A DNA stretch of 39,097 nt from Holophagaceae bacterium (GCA_003165415.1 PLUC01000094.1:1-39097); one strand, 5' to 3'; shown: positions 17,746-25,699, counted from the first letter of the stretch. Program-made: numbers and translations. Notes: generated by a model from the letters alone, not told the origin.

Positions 17746-18620
17746 GCCTGCCCCGCCGGGGCCAGGAACCGGGTGGGCGGCGCGGTCAGCGCCAGCCTGG
17801 CGCCGGTGACGGGGTGCTCCAGTTCCAGCTTCCAGGCATGCAGCCAGAGCTGGTCCGAGGCTTCTCCCTGGTAGTAGGCGTCCCCCAGCACCGGGCAGCC
17901 CAGGTGGGCCAGGTGCACCCGGATCTGGTGGGTGCGGCCGGTGCGGGGCTCGGCCACCACCCAGAACCCCGGCACGAACCCGGCCGACTCCCCAGGGCCG
18001 GCGGGGCGGAAATCGGTGCGGGCCGGACGCGGATCCTCCAGGTCGCCGGTGCAGCCGTAGCGGGCCGGCTGGGAGCCCCGAAGGCGGCCGATGGACAGGT
18101 CCACGGTGACCGGCTCCAGGGGCCGGCTGGTGCGGGCCAGGTAGGTCTTGGTGATGGTCCGGGCCTGGAACTGGCTTCCCAGGTGGGCCGAGGCCTGCTT
18201 GGCGATGACCAGGATCCCCGAGGTGCCCTGGTCCAGCCGGTGCTGCAGCGCCAGCACCTGGCCCGGGCGCTGGCGCTGCAGCAGCGCGGTGAGGTCGTGC
18301 TGGTCCGAGGCCTGGGTGCCCTGGGAGGCCATGCCCGCCGGCTTGTCCACCACCAGCAGCCAGTCGTCCTCGAACAGCACCGGCACCTGGATGTCCGGCG
18401 GGGCGCCCAGGGCATCGTCGTGGGCCACCAGCACTTCCGATCCGGCGGCCAGGGTCCGGCCGGCCACCCGGACCCGCTTGCGGGCCACCTGGACGCCGCC
18501 CATCTGCAGCACCGCCCGGGCCTTGCGCCGGCTCAGACCGGTGCGCAGGGAGATCAGCTGGTCCAGGCGCAGGCTTTCTTCGGCGGGTTCCACATTGAAT
18601 TTCCAGATCCGGGTTGTCAT
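17742..18620 (-). CDS. RluA family pseudouridine synthase
   Basis: A 292-residue protein with an N-terminal S4-type RNA-binding domain (LRLDQLISLRTGLSRRKARA, GGVQVARKRVRVAG) and a RluA catalytic domain. The active-site motif is HRLDQGTSGILVIAKQ, where the Asp is the catalytic residue, preceded by LLVVDKPAGMASQ and followed by GRTHQIRVHLAHLGCPVLGD. It isomerises uridines in rRNA or tRNA. RluA, RluC and RluD subgroups cannot be separated here; the S4 domain favours RluC/RluD. It overlaps the lipid kinase gene downstream and is divergent from the Mla-like genes. Confidence 0.93.
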   Translation of the reverse strand: MTTRIWKFNVEPAEESLRLDQLISLRTGLSRRKARAVLQMGGVQVARKRVRVAGRTLAAGSEVLVAHDDALGAPPDIQVPVLFEDDWLLVVDKPAGMASQGTQASDQHDLTALLQRQRPGQVLALQHRLDQGTSGILVIAKQASAHLGSQFQARTITKTYLARTSRPLEPVTVDLSIGRLRGSQPARYGCTGDLEDPRPARTDFRPAGPGESAGFVPGFWVVAEPRTGRTHQIRVHLAHLGCPVLGDAYYQGEASDQLWLHAWKLELEHPVTGARLALTAPPTRFLAPAGQA

Positions 18621-18708
18621 CCGTCAAGATTAGCGCGTCCACGGGGATCCCGTGGCTGTTAGGGTGTTTTCTATGGTCCCCAGTGAACCCGGAACAAGGT
18701 ATGAGTCC

Positions 18709-19500
18709 ATGCCCGAACGCCTGGCTTGCAGTCTGGGAGCGAAGGTGCGCCATGCCTTCGCCCTGCTGGGGTCGGTCTCCTGGCTGCTGGGCCAGTGCGC
18801 CCAGAGCGGCCTCCGGCTGAGCCGGGAGCAGCTGCGGGTGGTGTGGGAGATCACCCGGACCCAGATCCGCTTCACCGCCCTGGACGCCCTGCCGCTTTGT
18901 GTCCTCACCGCCCTGCTCCTGGGCGGCATCACCCTGCTGCAGGTGTTCGGCCAGCTCTCGGCCTTCGGCGCGGAGCGGCACATCAGCCAGATCCTGGCGC
19001 AGCTGGTGATCCGGGAGTTGGGCCCGCTCATGGTGGGGATCCTGGTCATCAGCCGCAGCGGCACCGCCATGGCCACGGAGATGGCCAGCCGCAAGCTCAG
19101 CGGGGAGCTGGACGCGCTCTACGTGAACGGGGTGGACCCGATCCAGTACCTGCTGGTACCGCGCCTCCTGGGCGGCGTCATCTCGGTGTTCGCCCTGGTG
19201 ATCGTGTTCGACACGGTGGCCCTTCTGGGCGGGTTCCTGGTGGCCTGGCTGCGCCTGCCTATTTCCTTCACCTTCTTCCTGGGCGCCCTGGGCGAGGCCA
19301 TCGGCCGCCAGGAGCTCACCGCAACCTTTTTAAAGTGCCTGGTGTTCGGCACCACCATCCCCCTGGTCTGCACCTCCTTCGGGCTCCGGGTCAAGCGCAG
19401 CACCACCGAGATCCCCCAGGCGGTCACCAAGGCCTCGGTGGTGTCCCTGGCGGTCCTGCTCCTTTCCGGAGCCATCCTTTCGGTGCTGATCTATGCCTGA
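18709..19500 (+). CDS. mlaE: MlaE-type ABC transporter permease
   Basis: About 263 residues of the MlaE permease family (DUF140). Hydrophobic helices alternate with family stretches: TRTQIRFTALDALPLCVLTA, LLGGITLLQVFGQLSAFG, QLVIRELGPLMVGILVISRS, GTAMATEMASRKLSGELDAL, and the C-terminal TTEIPQAVTKASVVSLAVLL. With the ATPase and MCE genes that follow it forms a retrograde or anterograde phospholipid transport system of the inner membrane. The start is uncertain: ATG 18709 gives the shortest well-supported protein; ATG 18673 and GTG 18652 are in frame upstream. It overlaps the ATPase gene by 8 bases. Confidence 0.9.
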   Translation: MPERLACSLGAKVRHAFALLGSVSWLLGQCAQSGLRLSREQLRVVWEITRTQIRFTALDALPLCVLTALLLGGITLLQVFGQLSAFGAERHISQILAQLVIRELGPLMVGILVISRSGTAMATEMASRKLSGELDALYVNGVDPIQYLLVPRLLGGVISVFALVIVFDTVALLGGFLVAWLRLPISFTFFLGALGEAIGRQELTATFLKCLVFGTTIPLVCTSFGLRVKRSTTEIPQAVTKASVVSLAVLLLSGAILSVLIYA

Positions 19501-20164
19501 GCCGCTCCTGGCTCTGGAAGCCGTGACCCTGCTCGCTCCAGAGGGCCGGACCGTGTTCCACCGCCTGGACTGGAAGCTGGCCCGGGGCGCGCGCTTCCAC
19601 GCCAAGGGCGGCGCCGGCGGCGGCTGCACGGCGCTGCTCCGCCTGTGCGCCGGCATCGCCGAGCCGGACGGCGGCCGGGTGGTCCTGGACGGGGTGCCCC
19701 TGAAGGCGGGCGTCCCGCACCCGTTCCTGCAGCGGGGCCTCCTGGGCTGGGTGCCTTCGGACGGCGGGCTGGCGGTGAACCTCAGCCTGCTGCAGAACGT
19801 GGCCCTGCCCCTCCGGTTCGCCCAGAACCATGGCCGGGCGGCGGCGGAGCGGACCGCCCTGGACTGGCTGGAGCAGGCCGGCCTGGGCTGCCAGGCGCAC
19901 CAGCGCCCCGCCGTGCCCGGGAACCGGGAGAGCTGGGTGGCTTCCCTGGTCCGGGCCGCGGCCAAGGGCTCCAGGCTCTGGCTGGTGGACCGGCCCGCGG
20001 GGGGCCTGGACGCGGACTGCATCCAGGCGGCGGAGCGGATCCTGGGCCAGGCCGCGCAGGATCCGGACGTCACCATCCTGCTGGTGGGCGGAGCCTGGAT
20101 GTCCAGCCTGGGGCTGGAGCTGACCATCGGCAACGGGCGGGTGTTCTCCGGGAGGGAGCCATGA
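19493..20164 (+). CDS. MlaF-like ABC ATPase with degenerate catalytic motifs
   Basis: A 223-residue protein in the place of MlaF and still recognisable as an ABC ATPase (LALEAVTLLAPEGRTVFHRL, LCAGIAEPDGGRVVLDGVPL, LLQNVALPLRF, DRPAGGLDADC). Every catalytic motif departs from the norm. Walker A is GGAGGGCT, with Cys45 where the invariant Lys belongs. The Q-loop region reads GWVPSDGGL. The signature (LSGGx) is replaced by VPGNRESW. In Walker B, Asp166 is kept but the catalytic Glu is Arg167. The H-loop His is missing (LLVGGAWM). The gene is intact and translationally overlapped on both sides, so it seems maintained as a structural subunit rather than a decayed gene. It should not hydrolyse ATP alone. 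Confidence 0.85.
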   Translation: MPEPLLALEAVTLLAPEGRTVFHRLDWKLARGARFHAKGGAGGGCTALLRLCAGIAEPDGGRVVLDGVPLKAGVPHPFLQRGLLGWVPSDGGLAVNLSLLQNVALPLRFAQNHGRAAAERTALDWLEQAGLGCQAHQRPAVPGNRESWVASLVRAAAKGSRLWLVDRPAGGLDADCIQAAERILGQAAQDPDVTILLVGGAWMSSLGLELTIGNGRVFSGREP

Positions 20165-21138
20165 GGCTGGAAAAGGACGACGCAAAGATCGGGCTGCTGG
20201 TATTCCTGACCCTGGCGCTGTTCGTGGGTTTCATCTTCCAGCGCAGCCTGAGGACCATCTTCAGGAAGGAGACCCATGTCTTTGTCCGCCTGGAAAGCGC
20301 GGCGGACGTGGCCGAGGGCACCGAGGTCCAGCTCCAGGGCCTGCGGGTGGGCCAGGTGGAGAAGGTGCGGCTGCAGCGGGACCGGGTCCAGTACCACTTC
20401 CTGGCTGACATGGGCCTGCGCACCGACATCGTCCTGTGGGAAGGCACCAAGGTCCTGGTGGTGGCCAAGCCGCTGGGCGGCTCCTTCCTGGACCTGCAGC
20501 TGCCGCCGCCGGCGGAGCGCCGGGAGGCCCTGGCGCCGGAGACCATCCTGGCGGGCGCCTCCGGCCCATCCCTGGCCACCCTGGTGGCGGACATCGACGC
20601 GCTGGTGGAGAACATCAACCGCGGCGTGGACGAGCTGCGCGGGCAGCTCCAGGCCAGGGGCGTGGGCGTGCTGCTGGAACACCCCCAGGTGCGCACGGTG
20701 CTGCTGAACCTGAACCAGACCCTGCAGAGTTTCCAGCAGCTTGCCGAGGAGGGCGGCGGCCTGGCGCGGCAGGGCGGAGGGTCCGTGAAGAACCTGGACC
20801 GGGCCCTGGCCAGCATGCAGCAGGTCATCGACCAGATCCATGCTCTGCTCAGCGACCGCCAGGGCGACCTGGACGCCATCGTGGTCCACCTGGCGGGCAC
20901 CCTGAAGGAAATGGAGAGCCTCGGCAAGGAACTGCGCGTCGTCATCCAGGACAGAGGCCCGGAAGCCGGCGAGAGCCTCAAGTCCCTGGACCGCACCCTG
21001 CGCTCCGCCGAGGAGATGCTGGAACTGCTCAAGGTCAAGCCGAACCGGGTGGTCTGGGGCAAGCCCACCCAGGCCGAGCGCGACGAAGCGGCGAAGAAGG
21101 TCGAGGAGGCCCGCAAGGCGCAGGGGGCGAAGCCGTAG
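20161..21138 (+). CDS. mlaD: MlaD-like MCE domain protein
   Basis: A 325-residue membrane-anchored substrate-binding protein. A helix at about residues 11-27 (IGLLVFLTLALFVGFIF) is followed by the MCE domain (VFVRLESAADVAEGTEVQLQ, GLRVGQVEKVRLQRDRVQ), and from about residue 130 by a long helical region rich in Leu, Gln and Asp (LVENINRGVDELRGQLQ, NLNQTLQSFQQLAEEGGG, LVHLAGTLKEMESLGKELR-like), ending in a charged, Lys- and Ala-rich tail. MCE proteins form hexameric rings that pass phospholipids across the periplasm. The ATG overlaps the TGA of the ATPase gene (ATGA). No MlaC or MlaB gene follows. Confidence 0.92.
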   Translation: MRLEKDDAKIGLLVFLTLALFVGFIFQRSLRTIFRKETHVFVRLESAADVAEGTEVQLQGLRVGQVEKVRLQRDRVQYHFLADMGLRTDIVLWEGTKVLVVAKPLGGSFLDLQLPPPAERREALAPETILAGASGPSLATLVADIDALVENINRGVDELRGQLQARGVGVLLEHPQVRTVLLNLNQTLQSFQQLAEEGGGLARQGGGSVKNLDRALASMQQVIDQIHALLSDRQGDLDAIVVHLAGTLKEMESLGKELRVVIQDRGPEAGESLKSLDRTLRSAEEMLELLKVKPNRVVWGKPTQAERDEAAKKVEEARKAQGAKP

Positions 21139-21217
21139 GTTGCCGGCAGAAGACCTGGAGCGTGTTTTAGAAAATAATGGGTGATATAAAACAATTTATT
21201 CTTTTCTCTCCGCGATC

Positions 21218-21257
21218 CTCAGCGAGATCTCCGTCTCCTCCGCGTTAAATTTCTTTT
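21218..21257 (+). repeat. Inverted repeat element, copy 1
   Basis: A 40-base unit beginning CTCAGCGAGATCTC, followed by a CGTCTCCTC stretch, GCGTTAAA and a T-rich end (TTTCTTTT). The reverse complement of 21305-21344 matches it at roughly 32 of 40 positions by eye. TCTCCGCGATC just before it extends the element to about 21206. The pattern of ctc-agcg and ctc-cgcg blocks ending in a taaa/T-run resembles intergenic repeats seen in several bacterial genomes, but I cannot name a family. Confidence 0.6.
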
Positions 21258-21304
21258 GCTGGTGTGGGTTCGGCGCAAGACTCCATGCGCCGCCACATCT
21301 GGAC

Positions 21305-21344
21305 GAAAAAAATAAATCGCTGAGGGGGCAGAGATCTCGCTGAG
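21305..21344 (-). repeat. Inverted repeat element, copy 2
   Basis: Read on the minus strand it begins CTCAGCGAGATCTC like copy 1, then CTGCCCCCTCAGCG and an A/T-rich end (TTTATTTTTTTC). Copies 1 and 2 face each other across about 47 bases, so their transcript could fold into a long hairpin with the GAGATCTC cores paired. Confidence 0.6.
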
Positions 21345-21365
21345 AGGAGACGCATGCGTCTCCTC
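21344..21365. repeat. Perfect 22-base palindrome
   Basis: Eleven bases (GAGGAGACGCA) are followed at once by their exact reverse complement (TGCGTCTCCTC). It abuts copy 2 of the repeat and reuses its GTCTCCTC word, as if part of the element had been duplicated in inverted form. It may form a hairpin or cruciform, or be a binding site. Confidence 0.7.
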
Positions 21366-21544
21366 GGAGAAAAAGTAAAGATAGGGGTAGGTCCGCTCGT
21401 CTGCTTAGATATCGAAACCGCTCGCAGAGATATAATTCAGATCATTTCCATGATTTTGTTTGCAAGATCTTGCAATGAGATATAGCATGAGTCGTTGCCG
21501 TTAATAACAACTTTTATAAACCTTATTTTTTGGAGACTTTATTT

Positions 21545-23413
21545 ATGAAATATTGCCATTTCCTTTCCAGAACGGTCTTCCCCTTGGGCCTGTCCACGCT
21601 CCTCCTGGCCGGCGAGTCCGTCCTTTCCCCCCCCTCCAGCCAGGCCTACCCGCCCTACATCCCCGTTTCCACCCAGAACTTCACCCCGGCCGAACTCCTG
21701 GTCCAGCAGGCCAACTGGATCCGCAACCAGGTCTGGACCGCGGGGGACGTGGCCGACGCCTCCGCCTATCTGTTCCCCAAAAGCTACGACGTGGATTCCG
21801 GCTACGGCATGCTGGGCACCGACTACTTCAGCTGGATGCTGGCGAACAACGAAGCCTACTGCCGCTATGACCTCGCCCACGACGACCACAAGCTGGATGT
21901 GCCCCTGGACCAGAGCGACGACGCCGCCATCGAGCGGGTGATGATGGGCTGTGGCGCCAACAGCTATGACATGGCCTGCTGGGCCATCGCCATGTCCGCC
22001 GCCACCCGCAACCCCCAGTTCTCCAAGGACCAGACCAACGATTACAACAATGCCTTGATCGCCTACCATCACTTCCTGCTCACGTCCTTCTATCCCGGGG
22101 GATTCCAGACCTACCGGGTCGGTGGAACCAGTCCCTGGCTGTACGGGGAATCCGGCCAGGACCCGGCCTCGGGCGGCGACCCCCGCAACGCATACTACTG
22201 GGCCTATCCCGCCCCGAAGTGGCAGAACCCGGACCCGCACTGGGATCCCCTGGCTCCGTCAGGGGCGGTGATGGCCTGGCCGGGCTGGGACGCGGTCACC
22301 GGGGAGGAAGCCTGGTTCGCCCTGCTGGCGCCCATGCAGGTGGCCTTCAACCAGAACCAGGGCCGGCCCGGGTGGGCGGCGGTCCAGGCCCCCATCGACG
22401 CGGTGGCGCTGGTGGGGAATGCCTGCCGCGCCCTGGGCGCGGTTTCTCTGATGCAGAACTCGGCCACGGGCGCCATCTACCGCAATGTGCGGCCTCCGGA
22501 CCAGACGGACCAGGGCAAGCGCTACCAGGTCTCGGTGGAGAACAACTGGTCCATGTACACCGGGCTGGGCATGCTCAAGGCGGCCCTGGCGGATCTGCGG
22601 GCCGCTCAACCCAACTACCGCCAGACCCTGGACTTCGACCTGGACCAGTCGGCCCGGGACCTGGACCGGATCCAGGGCGGCATGATCCGCTTCTTCAAGA
22701 ACAAGGCGCTGGTCTGGCATGCCCCGGGCGACCCGTTCGGCGATCCCAGGGCGATCCCCTACGGGTTCTTCCTGCAGGGCACCAGCGGCAGGGCCGGGGC
22801 CGCCCAGGGCAATACCGCCGCCTTCGCCACCGACGTGCAGACCTGGGGCATCGCCGCCATCCTGGCGGACCGCGGGCTGGAGCAGGCCCTGGAGCAGGCC
22901 TACGGCCCCTTTTTCCTGGACCAGATGTTCAGGGCCGCCATCGAGGTGGGCGGCTACTACCGCCCGGACGCCGCCGGCCTCCCGCTGCTGGCGGGCATCG
23001 GCTTCAGCGCCCAGACCTTCGGCGATCCCGCCAGCCAGATGTCGGGGGAATGGACCTGGGGCGCCATCAACGCCGCCATCCTCCTGGCCGACTTCCACCG
23101 GGAGCCCAGCCACGCCGACCCGGAGATGGTCGAGGCGCTGCTGGCCCAGGCCCGGGACATGATCGCCGGAGTGAATGCCTGCTGCTCACAGTGCTACAAC
23201 CCCCAGCGCCTGCCCGGGGGCCGGGACTGGGCCGGCTACCTGTACGCCAACGCCAGGCAGTGGATCCCCTGGGGCTGGTGGTCCAACGCCTGCCCCTCCC
23301 AGGCCGCCACCACCTGGGCGTTCCGGGTCAACGCCGGCTTCGACAGCTTCGAGCTGGGCGGCGGCGACCACCAGGCTACGGTCAAGGCCCTGGGGCTGGC
23401 TGGGGGGCTTTGA
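21545..23413 (+). CDS. Large secreted protein of unknown function, possibly alpha-helical toroid enzyme
   Basis: A 622-residue protein that I do not recognise. It starts with a signal peptide (residues 1 to about 35: FPLGLSTLLLAGESVLSPPS) and is otherwise soluble. It is rich in Trp, Tyr and Asn, with repeated helix-like segments such as NNWSMYTGLGMLKAALADLR, TDVQTWGIAAILADRGLEQA and EWTWGAINAAILLADFHREP, a spacing reminiscent of (alpha/alpha)6 barrels of glycosidases and lyases. Conserved-looking acidic positions include YDVDSGYGMLGTDYFSW and the run DDHKLDVPLDQSDDAAIERV. A Cys cluster (NACCSQCYN) near the C-terminus suggests disulfides. ATG 21545 with GGAG 9 bases before it is preferred to an in-frame TTG at 21530. 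Its end overlaps the convergent DUF2911 gene by 32 bases. Enzyme function is only a guess. Confidence 0.85.
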   Translation: MKYCHFLSRTVFPLGLSTLLLAGESVLSPPSSQAYPPYIPVSTQNFTPAELLVQQANWIRNQVWTAGDVADASAYLFPKSYDVDSGYGMLGTDYFSWMLANNEAYCRYDLAHDDHKLDVPLDQSDDAAIERVMMGCGANSYDMACWAIAMSAATRNPQFSKDQTNDYNNALIAYHHFLLTSFYPGGFQTYRVGGTSPWLYGESGQDPASGGDPRNAYYWAYPAPKWQNPDPHWDPLAPSGAVMAWPGWDAVTGEEAWFALLAPMQVAFNQNQGRPGWAAVQAPIDAVALVGNACRALGAVSLMQNSATGAIYRNVRPPDQTDQGKRYQVSVENNWSMYTGLGMLKAALADLRAAQPNYRQTLDFDLDQSARDLDRIQGGMIRFFKNKALVWHAPGDPFGDPRAIPYGFFLQGTSGRAGAAQGNTAAFATDVQTWGIAAILADRGLEQALEQAYGPFFLDQMFRAAIEVGGYYRPDAAGLPLLAGIGFSAQTFGDPASQMSGEWTWGAINAAILLADFHREPSHADPEMVEALLAQARDMIAGVNACCSQCYNPQRLPGGRDWAGYLYANARQWIPWGWWSNACPSQAATTWAFRVNAGFDSFELGGGDHQATVKALGLAGGL

Positions 23414-24239
23414 GCCACTCCGACTGCAGGGCCTTCAGCTCCTCCAGGGCGGTCCTGGGCGGGTTGGCGGCCAGGGCCTGCTCCAGCAGGTCCATGGCTT
23501 CCCTGGGACGGCCGGCCCGGCGCAGGAACTGGGCCTTCAGGGACAGGTTCCGGTAGCCGGGCTTGATCTGGATCGACCGCTCCACCCATGCCATGCCCCG
23601 GTCCAGGTGGGTGTCGCTCTGCAGGCAGTAGGCCGCGGCCTGGTTCAGGGGCTGCCATTCCTCCGGCCCGGCCCCGGCCAGGGTCTGCTCCAGGTAGGCC
23701 CAGTAGCGGTCATGGGCCGCCAGGGCCACGTCGAAGCCCACGGCCAGGGTGTCCCACGCCAGTTCCACCCGGAGGCTGTCGGGGCCGGACGGACGGATGG
23801 TGTAGGCCAGCCACTCCTCCCGGGGCACCGCGCGGGGCTGCGCCTGCAGGCGCAGGACGTCCTCGCCGGGCTGGTAGTTGAAGGCCCCCCATTGCTTGGC
23901 GGTCCGGTTGAAGACCAGGGTCCACCGGTCCGGACCCGGGATGGTGAAGAACCCGTAGACGCCCGCCGCCAGGGGATGGCCGTCCACCTGCACCGGGTCG
24001 CTGAAGGCGATGGTGGTGGCCTCGTTGGCGCCCGCCCGCCAGACCTGGCCGAAGGGCACCAGCCCGCCCCAGATCTTCCGGCCCTTCACCCCCGGGCGGT
24101 GGTAGTCGATCTTCACGGTGCCCAGACCCAGATCCTGGCTGACGCTGGCCGCGGGGCTGGCCTGGAACGGCTTCACCACGGTCTGGGCCGGGAGCGCCGC
24201 ACAGGCGACGCAGAAGGCGGTGAGCGCGAGGTTGCGCAT
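23382..24239 (-). CDS. DUF2911 domain-containing secreted protein
   Basis: A 285-residue protein with a signal peptide (MRNLALTAFCVACAALPAQT) followed by a DUF2911 domain: ASVSQDLGLGTVKIDYHRPG, VKGRKIWGGLVPFGQVWRAG, NEATTIAFSDPVQVDGHPLA, AGVYGFFTIPG and WTLVFNRTAKQWGAF. The C-terminal ~100 residues are helical and TPR-like (MAWVERSIQIKPGYRNLSLK, REAMDLLEQALAANPP). The role of DUF2911 proteins is unknown; they are secreted or periplasmic in Bacteroidota and Acidobacteriota. GGGAGGAG 5 bases before ATG 24239 fixes the start. It lies 2 bases after the PilZ gene, at the end of a three-gene group. Confidence 0.9.
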   Translation of the reverse strand: MRNLALTAFCVACAALPAQTVVKPFQASPAASVSQDLGLGTVKIDYHRPGVKGRKIWGGLVPFGQVWRAGANEATTIAFSDPVQVDGHPLAAGVYGFFTIPGPDRWTLVFNRTAKQWGAFNYQPGEDVLRLQAQPRAVPREEWLAYTIRPSGPDSLRVELAWDTLAVGFDVALAAHDRYWAYLEQTLAGAGPEEWQPLNQAAAYCLQSDTHLDRGMAWVERSIQIKPGYRNLSLKAQFLRRAGRPREAMDLLEQALAANPPRTALEELKALQSEWLKAPQPAPGP

Positions 24240-24241
24240 GG

Positions 24242-24949
24242 CTACTCCTCCCTGATGGCTTCGGAAAGGATGGTGCGGCGGGCCTGGATCATGCGCCGCA
24301 GGGACTCCCGCACCTCCGGGGGCAGGTCCCGGAGCACCAGACCCACCCGCACCGGCAGCGGGTCGTCCTCCAGGCGCCCGGAATGGCGCACGTCGCCCAC
24401 CAGGTGCAGCGGGACGCCGCCGGGCAGGAGGGTGTCCACCTGCATCTCGCCCTGGAGCGGGAACGGAGGCGCTTTCTTCAGGCCCAGGCCCAGGCCCGTT
24501 TCCGTGAGGTTCAGCAGATCGGCCGAGACCCGGTGGCCCTGGACCAGCAGGGTGGCCCGCAGCGGCGGGAGGTCCGGGGTGGCCACCCGCACCTCGTCCC
24601 GGTGGTGCCATTCCAGCGGCAGGGTGGGCCAGGCGGCGCGCAGCACCCTCGGCTTTTGCCGGCCCCCGGCCCCGCTGGCCAGCGGCTCCAGCAGCACCGT
24701 GCGCAGGGACACCACCTCCTGGTCCAGCAGGAAGGAGAGGGTGACCGCGGTGCCCGCCTCAGGCATCCGGTCCCGCCCCTTGGCTCCGCCCAGATGGATG
24801 GCGGCGCCCGCCTCCAGGCCCCGCACCTGCAGGTGGCCCAGCACCCGGTTGGTCCCCTCCACCCGCAGGCTGGCGGAACGCTGGTCGTTGCGCAGCTGGT
24901 TCAGGAGCCTCTCCAGATCTTCCTGGTTCACTGGCCGCAGTTCGGACAT
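24242..24949 (-). CDS. PilZ domain protein, probable cyclic di-GMP receptor
   Basis: A 235-residue protein. The N-terminal half (to about residue 112) is YcgR-N-like, and the C-terminal half is a PilZ domain with the cyclic di-GMP motif RDEVR (RxxxR type) at about 117-121 and, 30 residues on, LLNLTETGLGLGL, a variant of the [D/N]xSxxG motif with Thr for Ser. It ends in a helix (VRESLRRMIQARRTILSEAI). Such proteins adjust motility or pilus function in response to cyclic di-GMP. GAGG lies 7 bases before the ATG. It sits between a phosphoesterase and the DUF2911 gene. The target is not known. Confidence 0.85.
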   Translation of the reverse strand: MSELRPVNQEDLERLLNQLRNDQRSASLRVEGTNRVLGHLQVRGLEAGAAIHLGGAKGRDRMPEAGTAVTLSFLLDQEVVSLRTVLLEPLASGAGGRQKPRVLRAAWPTLPLEWHHRDEVRVATPDLPPLRATLLVQGHRVSADLLNLTETGLGLGLKKAPPFPLQGEMQVDTLLPGGVPLHLVGDVRHSGRLEDDPLPVRVGLVLRDLPPEVRESLRRMIQARRTILSEAIREE

Positions 24950-24958
24950 GCCGGCGCC

Positions 24959-25699
24959 TCACATTCCATGCTGGAGCCTTTCGGCGAGGTTGGGGTGGAG
25001 CCCGGCGGCCTGGATCGCCCGGGCGGCCCCGGGGATGTCGTAGGGCATGCGGTGCAGCTTCAGCCGCCGGTTGCCGGGATCGAAGGTCATGAAGGACAGC
25101 CGGGGATCCCGGTCCCTGGGCTGGCCCACGGACCCGGGGTTGATCAGGTAGCGGCATCCCTCCCGCAACTGGAACCAGGTGTCCGGCACGAAGCCGAGGT
25201 GGGTCAGGCGCTGGGCCCGCTCGTCCAGTTCGTAGCCCTCGGCCAGGTGGGTGTGGCCGAAGAAGCAGAGCCGTCCCGGGAACCCGTCGAAGGCATGGAG
25301 GGCCTCCCTGGGGTGCAGCAGGTAGGCGTCCTCGTCCAGGGGCGAGCCGTGGGCGATCTGGTAGTCCTCCCCCACGTCCAAGGGCCCCACGGGAAGGCCC
25401 TCCAGGAACTGGACGTTCTCGGCGCTGAGCTGGGTCTTGGTCCAGCTCACCGCGGTGCGGGCCGGCAGGCTGAAGCCCAGATCGTTCCCCGGCGTGACGC
25501 AGGCCCGGTCGTGGTTCCCCCGCACCACCCACAGGGGCTCCAGCTGGCGAATCAAGCCTAGGATTTCATTGGGGTTGGCTCCGTAGCCCACCAGGTCCCC
25601 GAGGACCACGAAACGGTGGATGGACCGCCGCCTGACATAGCGCATGACGGTCCGAAGGGCCTGGATATTGGAGTGGATGTCAGAGAGGATAAGGTCCAT
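24959..25699 (-). CDS. Metallophosphoesterase, YfcE/MJ0936-like
   Basis: A 246-residue calcineurin-like phosphoesterase. The metal-binding motifs are in order and complete: LSDIHSN (residues 5-11), VLGDLVGYGANP, VRGNHDRAC, IAHGSPLDED and FFGHTHLAEGYE, followed by NPGSVGQPRDRDPRLSFM. This is the pattern of single-domain phosphodiesterases acting on small phosphodiesters. The start at ATG 25699 puts the DIHSN strand at the N-terminus; the frame extends 17 codons upstream without similarity. The next gene, the PilZ protein, begins 9 bases downstream. Substrate unknown; the neighbour makes a nucleotide substrate thinkable, but there is no direct sign. Confidence 0.9.
   Translation of the reverse strand: MDLILSDIHSNIQALRTVMRYVRRRSIHRFVVLGDLVGYGANPNEILGLIRQLEPLWVVRGNHDRACVTPGNDLGFSLPARTAVSWTKTQLSAENVQFLEGLPVGPLDVGEDYQIAHGSPLDEDAYLLHPREALHAFDGFPGRLCFFGHTHLAEGYELDERAQRLTHLGFVPDTWFQLREGCRYLINPGSVGQPRDRDPRLSFMTFDPGNRRLKLHRMPYDIPGAARAIQAAGLHPNLAERLQHGM

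Larger units (their letters stand above)
21139..21544. other. Intergenic region with an inverted repeat pair, no gene
   Basis: These 406 bases hold no supported gene. The first two-thirds carry two inverted copies of a ~40-base repeat and a perfect palindrome (listed separately). The last part, about 21380-21544, is AT-rich and should hold the promoter of the secreted-protein gene: ttttataaaccttattttt stands shortly before GGAG (21532-21535), which is 9 bases before its ATG. Confidence 0.6.

Noticed and set aside
21200-21370. CRISPR array
   Set aside because: Only two inverted repeat copies with no regular spacers or cas genes; the repeat is not a direct repeat.
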